Shown here piece by piece: positions 52,335 to 61,588 of a DNA stretch of 64,000 nt (the first letter of the stretch is position 1; each line of letters begins with the position of its first letter). The stretch lies in NCBI GenBank assembly GCA_964019425.1, contig OZ025841.1, positions 310,001 through 374,000 of the forward strand, read 5' to 3'. This DNA comes from Flectonema sp. DT1601. Its lineage: Eukaryota > Euglenozoa > Diplonemea > Diplonemida > Diplonemidae. A program made the translations under genes and the position numbers. The notes under the pieces were generated by a model that worked only from the letters and a program-made list of their open reading frames with translations, was not told the origin of the DNA and ran no database searches.

Positions 52335-52375
52335 AGGGAAAACCCTTTTGTCGGGCATCCCTAAGGGTTTTCCCT
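52335..52375. terminator. perfect 13-bp hairpin just past the YeeE gene
   Basis: AGGGAAAACCCTT (52335-52347) pairs exactly with 52363-52375 around a 15-base loop. It is preceded on the plus strand by a long A run and GGGAAA repeats. It lies 15 bases beyond the stop of the transporter gene, so it would be in its 3' region. A role in 3' processing is inferred; it could equally be a repeat fossil. Confidence 0.5.
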
Positions 52376-52389
52376 GGTAATTAAGAGAG

Positions 52390-53415
52390 TTAGTCCTTTT
52401 TAGTTACGGCCGTTGGGGTAAAAAAAGAGGCAAAAAAATCACATGCAAGCTGCCCTCCCAGCATTGAAGCTACCCATAAAGGTACAGTGTTAGAGTTAAG
52501 GGCGTTCATAATACCAGGACCAGGACAGATACCACACAAACCCCATCCAATTCCAAATAATGCCGCACCAACTAACAATTTCGAATCGACATCCTTGGCA
52601 GTTGGTAGAGACCATTTTGATTCCAAGAGTGGATTCTTTCTTGTTGAAGCCCAGTTAAAAGTAATCATATTAAAAAGAACAGCTGTACCCAAGACTAACA
52701 TTAATTGCACATCAAACTTTTCAGGTGTGAAAGTTAAGAATCCAAGAACCTTACTTGGGCGACACATACCAGATAGCAGTAGACCTGTTCCAAAGAGAGT
52801 CCCAGTAAAGAAACTAAACATCGAATCTAAGATTGAATTTTCATTATGAGCTACTCGATAAGACCAACAAGCAACTAAAGGTGAGAGTGCGAGATTTGTA
52901 TCAAATCCACTCGGAAGTGAAGGAATTCCCAAATCAGGTATGTTTGCAGACAGTCCCAACGTCGCAGTTAGAATACCAGTAGCACAAAATGTTAGAGTTG
53001 CAACCCAAGATCTGAGAGAGAGTCTTGGAAGACCACAAGCACCATGTCCGCTGGTACATCCACTTCCCATTTTAGTACCGATTCCTACTAATGCTCCACC
53101 GAGAAGTAGAATTGTAGTATTCATTTCAACAGCATTCGGATCATCGTAAACTGTAACAGGAACTCCAGCAATCACAGTTCTGTTTGAGTTTCCCATTAAT
53201 ACTCTTGCGACCATAGGAGTTACTAGTAACCCGCTGATAAAACTTTCTTTCCACAGCAATCCACCTGTTTCATCTCTCTTAACGATCGCGTTTACCGCTC
53301 CACTGATACCTGTGATCCTTCCTTTTGCTACGAAATTTAAACTTGACGCAAAAGCGATCAGTAAACCTCCACCAATTCCTTGAAGAAGTTGACTGTCGGT
53401 AACTGTAACACTCAT
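52390..53415 (-). CDS. YeeE/YedE-family sulfur compound transporter, 341 aa
   Basis: An integral membrane protein with about nine or ten hydrophobic segments. The signature motifs GTKMGSGCTSGHGACGLPRLS (residues about 112-132) and a second glycine/cysteine motif, FGIGWGLCGICPGPGI (near 295), match the YeeE/YedE (TsuA) thiosulfate-uptake family, including the conserved cysteines. In bacteria these proteins import thiosulfate or related sulfur species. Members are mainly prokaryotic, with scattered eukaryotic homologues. No targeting extension is clear. Base composition and the spacing to neighbours match the host, so if acquired by transfer it was long ago. Substrate and membrane are not determined by the sequence. 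Confidence 0.88.
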   Translation of the reverse strand: MSVTVTDSQLLQGIGGGLLIAFASSLNFVAKGRITGISGAVNAIVKRDETGGLLWKESFISGLLVTPMVARVLMGNSNRTVIAGVPVTVYDDPNAVEMNTTILLLGGALVGIGTKMGSGCTSGHGACGLPRLSLRSWVATLTFCATGILTATLGLSANIPDLGIPSLPSGFDTNLALSPLVACWSYRVAHNENSILDSMFSFFTGTLFGTGLLLSGMCRPSKVLGFLTFTPEKFDVQLMLVLGTAVLFNMITFNWASTRKNPLLESKWSLPTAKDVDSKLLVGAALFGIGWGLCGICPGPGIMNALNSNTVPLWVASMLGGQLACDFFASFFTPTAVTKKD

Positions 53416-53812
53416 ATTGTAATTATCCTGTTGAGTTGTGTATTAATGTCGACTAGCAGTCATCAACAATAGGTTAAGTAACTGGATCAAAGTCATTGGA
53501 TCTGATGAAAGAATTATTCATACTTCAGGGTGTTGGGTTGTGCTTGTTTTTTCAAGCAGAGTCTGAAAATGAGCGGGAAGGAAGTATCACATGCAGAGCT
53601 TTTCAATAGCAAAGCTTAGTATATCTGCTGTCCTGTATACTGGACAACGCTGTATCAATATATTTTTGTTTTTTTTTGAAAAAAGAATAAAGCAGATGAG
53701 TTTCATTCAAGGTTACCCTTTTTGTAGTTAGAAAATTAGTTTTTTTTTTTTTTTATTGCTATAAAAATATTTTTTGATTAATTCGAATTTATTAGGTTCA
53801 AAAATTTCAAAA
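53416..53812. other. intergenic
   Basis: About 400 bases upstream of the transporter gene. It contains a small imperfect hairpin near 53620-53640 (TGTCC and GGACA arms) and T runs. No gene was seen. Confidence 0.45.
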
Positions 53813-54245
53813 ACTAACTGGTTTCTTAATGTCCATCGACCCCGACATTCATTGAGTAGAAGACCATATCCATGTCAGACAACGTATTAAAGTATGTCAG
53901 TTTAATGATGCATAACTGAATTCTTTAATAAACAGCTAGTTTCTTAATGTCTATTGATACCCGACATGACGAGATCGCATTAGTTCGCTCAGCCGAAGAC
54001 CACATCCATGTCAGAGAACAATGGAAAATGTATAGTAATGGTCACGTATTAAAGTATGTCAGTTTAACGATGCATAACTGAATTCTTTAACAAACAGCTA
54101 GTTTCTTAATGTCTATTGATACCCGACATGACGAGATCGCATTAGTTCGCTCAGTCGAAGACCACATCCATGTCAGAGAACAATGGAAAATGTAATGGTC
54201 ACGTATTAAAGTATGTCAGTTTAACGATGCATAACTGAATTCTTT
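53813..54245 (+). repeat. tandem array, 162-bp unit, about 2.6 copies
   Basis: Unit 2 starts at 53931 and unit 3 at 54093, giving a 162-base period with nearly identical sequence. A shorter, more divergent unit precedes them from about 53813. Shared strings include TTTCTTAATGTC, GACGAGATCGCATTAG, CCATGTCAG and AAAGTATGTCAGTTTAA. No long reading frame runs through it. Unit 3 ends in TTTTT. The arrangement resembles arrays of small RNA genes (snoRNA, 5S or spliced leader), but none of those was identified; a small satellite is the alternative. Confidence 0.8.
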
Positions 54246-54879
54246 TTGTCCTTCTATTTTGTCGATTAAGATGTAAACGTTTGCAAAGGGAAGGAAGGAA
54301 AGAGGAAGGAAAAAAAAAAAAAAAGAGGAGAGAGAAATGGAGAAATGCTCCGAGACAAATGTCTGGAAGCAATACCCTTAAGAAAAAGAAGTTGAATTCC
54401 ATTGCATTGTTTATAATTTTGAGACACCTCGGCAATGAACACGAAAATTTAGACGCAATTTTAGAGAACAGTTCACTAACTTAGCATTCTTCACAGACAC
54501 TAAGACTTTTAATAACGGTATCAAACATTCAGCACAGTAATTCACTTGTAAATCGTCAACGAGTGAAGCATTCCATTCCGCCCCATGTGAATGGAACTTT
54601 CTATTTTTTTCCAAAGCAAAACCGGTAAAACATGATACAACAAAAACACAGGGGTTACACGACTTACCTTGGACATATTAAACTCGCTGTTTTTTTTTTT
54701 TTTATAAAAAAGAAAACAATTGAGAGAGTCAACAGAAATAGCGAGTTTATTATATTTATAGACATCATTAATTTTAGAACAGAAAAGTGAGAATAAGAAA
54801 AAGTAGAGATTAGTAAAAGAAAAGTATTCATTTCTGCAGTTTCCTAACATCAAAAGGGTAATAGAATATGTAGTTTCAG

Positions 54880-54909
54880 GCCTTAATCAATAAATGAATT
54901 GATTAAGGC
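54880..54909. repeat. perfect 12-bp inverted repeat
   Basis: GCCTTAATCAAT at 54880-54891 pairs exactly with 54898-54909 around a six-base loop. It lies just 3' (minus strand) of the rRNA-like block at 54950-55380. Confidence 0.8.
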
Positions 54910-54949
54910 ACCGACAGGTCTCCACCGATAGATAGATTGATAGATAAAA

Positions 54950-55380
54950 GTCTAATCCATTGCGTGCGTACCGTGCATCGCTGATACAGTAAACTAACGA
55001 GCATCGGATTAACCCCTACGAGGAAACAGCAATGTAATTAGATTTGATCTTATTAGGATTGTTATGGGATAGCTTAGGCTGACAGGGCATACTAAACACG
55101 GCTTGCCATTGTCAGCTTTCCACCTTTGTTCGATTGTGGATCGCACAAATTTAAAAATCAAAAAAAAAAAAAAAGTGGATGAAAGTTTGACCATGCAAAA
55201 ACAGTACCAACTTTTAAGGATCAACCTGACTGGAAAAAGTTAGTTAGCAAAACACAAAAACTGATGACTACGAGGGGGTCTAGGTAGCTCGCATCAGTAA
55301 GGATTCAATCAATAAGATTGTAGTTTTATAGCTTCGGCTGGAAGTAATCGACTCCCCCCCCAGCTGCCACCTTGCCCAGA
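54950..55380 (-). other. rRNA-like block resembling the locus at 45.8 kb
   Basis: On the minus strand, 55277-55305 carries TCCTTACTGATGCGAGCTAC, very like 45767-45792. Just upstream, TTACTTCCAGCCGAAGC loosely resembles the LSU rRNA string TACTATCCAGCGAAACC. Further downstream GTTTCCTCGTAGGGGTTAA matches another part of the 45-kb locus. These suggest a second diverged copy of part of a large-subunit rRNA. No 3' end with the sarcin-ricin loop was found here. Confidence 0.35.
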
Positions 55381-56069
55381 AAAAAAGAAATAGTAGTAGT
55401 TTATCAAAGAAAAAAGTTTGTTTAGAAAAAAAAAAGGAAACTCATTTTTGGCTTTACTGCGAAGACTTTGCCTTTTGAAAGTTAAAAAAAAAAAAAAAAA
55501 GATTAAAAAAAGATAAACAGGCGGGAGTGATAATATTCACTATGTAAGAACCCGAAGGGGAAAGAAAACTATTTAAAAAAAAAAAAGAAAGTTAGAACCT
55601 TGAGAGATTGATCGAAAAAAAAAAAAAGGGGGAGGGGGGCGTGAAGTATTTTAAAAATATTTATGAAGAAAAATAAATATCTGTAGTTAACCAAAACAAA
55701 CGTCAGTTGTGATACATGTTGACTAAAAAAGAATTTTAGTATAGGCAAACACTCTGCAGATGACGTAGAGGATAATAAATGTTTCTAACTTAAAAGAGTG
55801 ATAGTTTAAACAAGAGAAACAGTAAAACTTAAAAATACCAAAATAAGTAACAAAGGTAAAGGAAAAAATAAGCCGCACGGAACTGTAATCAAAAAGAAGT
55901 GTGAGCTAGAGAGGATCACATGTGCTAATTTATTTTTTATGTTTTTTTTTTTTTTTTTTTTTTTTTTTACCTCATACGGATTGACGTGACATAACAAAAA
56001 TCTCTATCCCCAAGACTCACATAACCTAAGATATTAAATTACAGTATTGAGAGAGAGAACTGGGGAACA

Positions 56070-56100
<31 letters not shown>
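55381..56100. other. noncoding, homopolymer-rich
   Basis: A/T runs of up to about 30. An island at 55725-55795 matches 46555-46635 over about 70 bases with gaps (shared CACTCTGCA, GACGTA and TTTCTAACTTA), so the similarity to the 44-47 kb region extends this far. No gene was seen. Confidence 0.45.
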
Positions 56101-56103
<3 letters not shown>

Positions 56104-56243
56104 ATTCAGATAAGCCCTATATTTTGTTGATCGTCAGCTAGTTTTACTGGCGCACAGGAAATAGATAACATGACAATAATAAATAAACGGCTCTTAAATC
56201 TGAATAGTTTCTTCTCCGACTTCGTCGGTGCAAAAAAAAAAAA
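56101..56243 (+). repeat. dispersed hairpin repeat, copy 2
   Basis: Begins ACCATTCAGATAAGCC, contains AGATAACAT and ATCTGAATAGTTT, and ends in the hairpin CCGACTTCGTCGG (56216-56228) followed by a poly(A) run. It is homologous to 24225-24330. Its first part matches 61119-61188. The start and the ATCTGAATAG part are themselves inverted repeats. It sits immediately 3' of the first copper monooxygenase gene. Confidence 0.65.
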
Positions 56244-56254
56244 ATTAAATTAAA

Positions 56255-58321
56255 TTATAATAATAAAATAGCAAACAAGATAGCAATCACCACCTGAAAA
56301 CTCAAACTGTACCCGTTAACACTGCCTGAAGAACATTTATATGCCTCTACGATTGGTGCAATTCTAATTCTGTTACCGCTGTGGTATTTTAACTCATTAC
56401 CCCATGCAATTAATGATATTGACGATTGGTTGAGTAATACTTCCGACGAAGTACTTGTTAGGACAGCAGTCCGAATACCAGAATTGATACCTACGCTCAC
56501 CTGTGTAAAGAATGGTGATGTTGGTGGTGAACCTAATGATCCCGTCTCAAGGATAGCTTCTTGTTTCTCTACACCAACGTATACAATAGCCTTAGCACCG
56601 CTCATCACTCCACTACCAACAGTGGCAGAGGATACAGATACCGGAGCGAAACCAACCCATTTGTCAGAAGGTGATTCAATTGTAATTGTTTGCGTAGAAT
56701 CAGTTTGGTTTGACGTCGCTGTTATCTTAATAAATTGAGCTCCAACTGGAACAACGTATCTCAATCCAACTCGGATAAGTGTTTCACTCGGTCTACAGAG
56801 TGAGGTACTCGCTCCTTGAACTGGATACGGACATCCAGTGCTGCCTCCAAAAGATAGAGGTACCATCGGTGCCTTTTCATTAAAAGCAAGGTTCGTTGGT
56901 TGAACTCCCGCAGCACAGGTATATAACCCACAGTCACCCTGGTCTGTTACTTTCGGATAGCTGTACGCAAATATCATACACATTTCTTCATTTGATCCAG
57001 AACCAAATAAAACATTGTCACTTTGATCATGATGAAACACACAATGTGTCGTCAATACATCTCCTGGTTGAATGGTTGTTTCATTTATAGTGATAGCATG
57101 CTGTAGATCAAAGTCGTAGTAGTCTGCCCTAATAATTTCCTTCGACTCTGATCCTTGTTTGTGAACCAATCTTATTCTCTTACCAATGGTGTGCATGTGA
57201 AGGAAGATGTTAAATATTTTCGTGGGAGCTGAGAATCGGGAAGTGCAATCGGAGTTGCAGTCCATTTCATAGTGGACCTGTTCTTTTGGAGGAATGCCAG
57301 ATCTTAATAGCGCAGAAAGTGCTACCTTTGGGTCTCCAAGCCATAAAACTTGTACCTCATGCTCTCTAACGTTCCTTGTATACTTTATGAGGATATCAGA
57401 GTTGTCAGTCTCACTTACTAATTTTGGGTTGTCGTAGTGAAATTCTAAACTCAGATATCTGTACCCTGTTGCTCCTCCAATCGGTAATCCTGCAGCTGCA
57501 GGAAACCTAACTTTCTCACCACCAACTGCCCAAGCATATAAAAGTTCATCGCAAGTATTAGTACCACAGATGTCTGCTTCATCTAGTCTTGGAGCAGTTT
57601 TGCATGCATATAAAACTGCATGATGAGGTTCGTAGTTTCCTCCGTTATCAGGAAGGGTTGCAAAAGATGTAATGTGATGAACCGTATCAACAATGTCTGG
57701 TAAGAGTGCGTGTAAATCGTATCCTCGACATGCATAAATTGTTCTTTGAGTAGGAAGTTTGAATCCACCCATTTTAAGAGTTACTTCACTTTCTCCTTCA
57801 GTACCAAAGTCAACAGGAGGTCCAGGGATGAAAGTGATAGCACCTGCAAGTCTGTTGTTTTCATGATATCCAAAATTGCTGCTTGTACCATAAGCCATAA
57901 TAATTCTATTCACACCAACTTCAATAGCTCTATCAGTTTGAGGATCAGACACAGATAGTGATCTGCGTACAACAGCAACCGTGATACCGTTTTGCAACGA
58001 ATAATTCATTAGTTTCCAATCAGAGAGTCCTGAACAGTCATCTTGTAAAGGTGTTACTCGTTGATCTTTAGTAAACATGTCTGTGATTCTGTTGGCGCTG
58101 ATCATTGCAATGTCTGCTCCAAGCATTCCTCCTCCCGTATATTCACTAATTCCAAATCCAATCCATCCGTGAGTTTTAACAGTCAGTGTTAGAGTGATCT
58201 CTTCATCAATAACTTCCCAACAAACTCTGTAATCATTCTCACTGCTGAGAGTGTTGTCTTTACATACTTCTGCACTCAGAACTGTTGCCACTGTTGCCAG
58301 TGAATACAGTAACGATTTCAT
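56255..58321 (-). CDS. DOMON / copper type II ascorbate-dependent monooxygenase, paralogue 1
   Basis: 688 aa of the dopamine beta-monooxygenase/MOXD1 class. Residues 1-16 form a signal peptide. A DOMON domain (about 25-160, WEVIDEEITLTLTVKTHGWI, then GWIGFGI) is followed by the two copper-binding halves. These have HH near residue 233 (EPHHAVLYAC), HMH near 375 (FLHMHTIGK) and the axial Met near 446 (EEMCMIF). All copper ligands I can check are present. After the oxygenase core a second DOMON-like segment (about 550-660, DKWVGFAPVSVSS) precedes a C-terminal hydrophobic helix, suggesting a membrane anchor or GPI signal. The substrate is unknown. A run of 22 A residues directly precedes the ATG. 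It is paralogous to the gene at 61589-63670. Confidence 0.9.
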   Translation of the reverse strand: MKSLLYSLATVATVLSAEVCKDNTLSSENDYRVCWEVIDEEITLTLTVKTHGWIGFGISEYTGGGMLGADIAMISANRITDMFTKDQRVTPLQDDCSGLSDWKLMNYSLQNGITVAVVRRSLSVSDPQTDRAIEVGVNRIIMAYGTSSNFGYHENNRLAGAITFIPGPPVDFGTEGESEVTLKMGGFKLPTQRTIYACRGYDLHALLPDIVDTVHHITSFATLPDNGGNYEPHHAVLYACKTAPRLDEADICGTNTCDELLYAWAVGGEKVRFPAAAGLPIGGATGYRYLSLEFHYDNPKLVSETDNSDILIKYTRNVREHEVQVLWLGDPKVALSALLRSGIPPKEQVHYEMDCNSDCTSRFSAPTKIFNIFLHMHTIGKRIRLVHKQGSESKEIIRADYYDFDLQHAITINETTIQPGDVLTTHCVFHHDQSDNVLFGSGSNEEMCMIFAYSYPKVTDQGDCGLYTCAAGVQPTNLAFNEKAPMVPLSFGGSTGCPYPVQGASTSLCRPSETLIRVGLRYVVPVGAQFIKITATSNQTDSTQTITIESPSDKWVGFAPVSVSSATVGSGVMSGAKAIVYVGVEKQEAILETGSLGSPPTSPFFTQVSVGINSGIRTAVLTSTSSEVLLNQSSISLIAWGNELKYHSGNRIRIAPIVEAYKCSSGSVNGYSLSFQVVIAILFAILLL

Positions 58322-58363
58322 TTTTTTTTTTTTTTTTTTTTTTCCCTTCTCTGAAAAAAAAAA
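58322..58363 (-). promoter_or_regulatory. putative trans-splice acceptor and poly(A) leader
   Basis: On the minus strand a T run (58363-58354) ends in CAG at 58353-58351. After AGAAGGG come 22 A residues and the ATG of the copper monooxygenase. This is the clearest example of the acceptor-plus-A-leader layout in the window. Confidence 0.6.
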
Positions 58364-60399
58364 GTAAGATCATGTCTATCCACACCTAGTACTTTTTGTT
58401 TTGTAATTATTACTAAATAAGTCGATCAAAAAAATTAATAAGGACAGCAATAATAATTAGGTAGTACCTCAGTTAAGTTAGAGACGTAACTCTTTCAAAT
58501 GATAATATTATCGTTACAGAATAACAACATTAATTTATTTATTTATTTATTTATTTTTTTTTAATCACCAACATTCTACCTACTTGAAGAGAACAAAAAA
58601 AAATAAAATAAAATAAAATAAAATAAAAAAGATAATTATCAAGAGAGCACAGCTACCCATCGCGAGAGTTGATTCATAAAATGAGGAGAGAGAAAGGTCA
58701 GCCTTCATGTGCTCCTGACAACATCGAAATGAGGAAATCAATGAAAGAAGAACTTAATATAAAAAGAAACAACACACTGGTTAGTAACAATAAAAATATC
58801 ATTTTGGACACCTTCGAAAGGCATAAATCGTGTTGACTACCTTTGTTTCCCTCCCTCCCTTAGAGAGTATCTTTAAAAATATAATTGAGCCTTTGATCTT
58901 GTTCAGTAATTCCTGAGAGGGTGAGGTATAATAAGGGTTAAAGAATCACTTGCATAAGGCTTGGCGCTGCTCGTCAGAAATCAGAAAACCCTTTACGAAA
59001 CACACACAAAACGTTTTTGCCCTTTCGCTGTCGCTGAGACCAACTTATCCAAAAGTAAGAAGCTGGTTTGGTTTAGTTTCAGCGACGCAACTAGAGAAAA
59101 AGGAAAAGGGAGAAAAAATCACGGAGGGCAAAACGGAGAACGGAATTGTGAACTGTGATCTATCGGGTCAATCATATTTCCAAAAAAAAAAAAGAGGTTT
59201 GCGAGATTGCATCAATATTTTATATCAAAACAGCGATATAAAAAAAAAAAAAACCTATGAAAAATCATTGTGCGTTTTCTTTTTTGGTTTGGTGTCGAGA
59301 AAAGCAAAGATGCATGAAGAACAAAGGTCTCATTTGACACCAATGCTTACCATGCAAACCATGACTGGAATATCAAGTGTAAGTTAGACTTAATTAGTGA
59401 GTCCACCAGACCGACGAGTATCTCTCTTAGGCAGTAGACGGAACTAAATCCCTGAAAGGATTATATTGTTAGTTCCTACCATACTACTAAGATCATTCAT
59501 TGTTTTCAGATACTAAAAAAAAAATATGAAAAACACGTAAGCTGCTAATACAATAAGTTTTTTTTTTTTAATTAAAAAAAAAAAAAAAAAAAAACATACT
59601 GAAAAAACAAAATAGTGTGATAGCATAAAACACACACGCCACCAACATGAATACAGTGTCGGAATAAGATTAAACTTATGAGGAAAGGCTGAGGTTTTTT
59701 TTGCTGCCTACAAATAAAAGCAAAATCATAGTAAGGGAGTGCAGCCGAGTCACAAGTGGCACACCATTGCCGTGCTACTCGTGAATCCTCTCGAAGTAAG
59801 AATAACACAATAGGCAGAAGCGAAGCTCGCGGTCTGAAAAACACCATATCGCAATGAACTTCGAAGTTTCCTCTCGTAGAGCAAACATACAAAAGTTTTA
59901 ATCGCAAAGAAGTGTTTATTACCGTTTGTTTGAGATTTGGAAAGAATGGGGAAGGGGAAGAGGGGGAAAAAAAAAGTCGAACATGCGGTGATAGTGGCGA
60001 CAGAAACATTATCTAGCCACTACAAATAATGGAACTTATGACGAATACTGCGTACCGAAAAAAAAAAAGAGTGGAAGAACAGAGAAAACACAGAATGCTT
60101 ACACCTATAAGTAGAAAATGAACAAAAGGATGACAGAAGAAAATCTTTTCAAGTAAACAAAAGCTTGTACAAAAGAAGAAAAAAAAATAGCAAGGTTTCA
60201 TAATTTCAATCGCTCTACTATTTTATTATCTCAAAAAAAAAGATAAAACTAACGAAACAGTTAGAATACCACCCCTGTTGTAATACGGCAGAGAGTACAA
60301 TATAGTTTATTATAGTTAGTTAGAATATGAGTTTATTATAAAAAAGTGCACTAAAATAAAATATAAAAAAGAAAAGTTATAAAAACACATTGTTCTAAC
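58364..60399. other. long noncoding spacer
   Basis: About 2 kb with no supported gene. It has (AAAAT)n near 58596-58625, long A/T runs, and short frames on both strands that lack coding character (plus 58950-59387, minus 59572-60009). Short inverted strings CTAAC..GTTAG occur at 60248-60265 and again at 60396-60412. Confidence 0.45.
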
Positions 60400-60620
60400 G
60401 AAACAGTTAGTTAACGAGGTTGGGTAGCTTCAAGCAGAACCTGGTAGCTCTTCCAGGGTCTCCAAACTACCAGAATTGTAACCACCTACACCTAATTACT
60501 GAAAAAGATTTCGCATAAGGAGCACCAATGTCCGCATCGTAGAACGTCTGATCGTGAGATGAAAAGGAAATTCTTAAATTGTTGATTTGATATTAAAGCC
60601 ACCTGACTAAAGATTGACTC
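60400..60620 (-). other. possible third rRNA-like block
   Basis: On the minus strand, GAGACCCTGGAAGAGCTACC and TTCTGCTTGAAGCTACCC (about 60430-60475) resemble the block at 55277-55305 and the conserved start of LSU rRNA domain V. CTTTTCATCTCACGATC upstream loosely resembles domain IV. The similarity is weaker than in the other two blocks and may be chance. Confidence 0.25.
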
Positions 60621-61588
60621 CTGTTTAGCATTCTGCAAAAAACAAAACTTGAAAAAAAAAAAAAAAAAAAAGAATTGGCTTTATCTTAAACTATACAGAA
60701 AAAATAGTAATATAACACTGTGATGGGTTTATGTGTGCTGCCAACTTTTCTTTTTTCATTCTTACAATACTTGTTAAATGCGTAATACATTAGGTTATTG
60801 TTTTTTTTGCGACAGTTTAAAAAAAGGGGGTAGAATTATATTCAACAACACTTTCTTGTTATAAAAACCAAATAAGAGAAGCCTCGTCTTACGGTTGTTA
60901 ACGGCTATCGAATTTTGTCCCCCTGAAAAAAGCGAAAAAAAGAAGAGAGAACGGAAAATAAATTACACGCTCACTCATTAATTTGCCAAATGTCACTATC
61001 CAAGAAGACATAAAGCAATTCCCCGCAGTTTGTTTTTGAGTTGTGTTTGCGTATTGAGGACATCATTACGCAATTTTTTTTTTTTTTTTTTCATTGCTTT
61101 TGGGGGAAGAAAAGAAAAACCATTCAGAATAGCCTTATATTTCGAGGGAAAATATCGGCTTTCAAATCTGAATAGAAATCTGAATTATTTTGCAATTTTT
61201 TTTTTTTGTGGGGTATTGAACATTAGAAAACATAACACTGTACTGACTTATAACGATAATTTGACATCCGCTAAGGATACAGTGACCAGAGTTGATGACT
61301 TAACTCAGCCTTTTGAAGTAATGTTTCAATACCCTCTCATCAGTTATTGTAGGGGGTCAGCATTCCGTCTTTTTTTTTTTTTTTTAAATTTTTTGACTTG
61401 GAATTTTGAACTTTCAAACTGATGGTGCAACAACAACAACAACAAAAAAAAATTAAAAAGCAAACGTCGTTTATCGTGTGGTCTAATCGAGAATATCAAA
61501 GAGCTTGATTTTGGATAATCAGATATGTTATGTTATAATACATTTTCATTTCCAAATGGAACGTTCTCATCTCCGTGTGTTCCTTACT
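60621..61588. other. noncoding spacer
   Basis: About 970 bases of A/T runs and low-complexity sequence; it contains the third hairpin-repeat copy. A plus-strand frame at 61030-61422 is rich in homopolymer-coded phenylalanine and not credible. Confidence 0.45.
61119..61188 (+). repeat. dispersed hairpin repeat, copy 3 (partial)
   Basis: CCATTCAGAATAGCCTTATATTT is shared in near-identical form with 56101-56125. The following GGCTTTCAAATCTGAATAG matches the middle of copy 2 and pairs back with the start. The terminal CCGAC..GTCGG hairpin is absent. Confidence 0.55.

Noticed and set aside
58950-59387. Plus-strand frame of 145 codons
   Set aside because: Lysine runs come from A homopolymers. It opposes the strand of all genes and shows no domain.
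60245-60420. AACTAAC-containing strings resembling a kinetoplastid spliced leader
   Set aside because: The match is limited to short A/T-rich words inside hairpins (CTAAC..GTTAG). No donor GT at the right distance and no Sm-like site follow.
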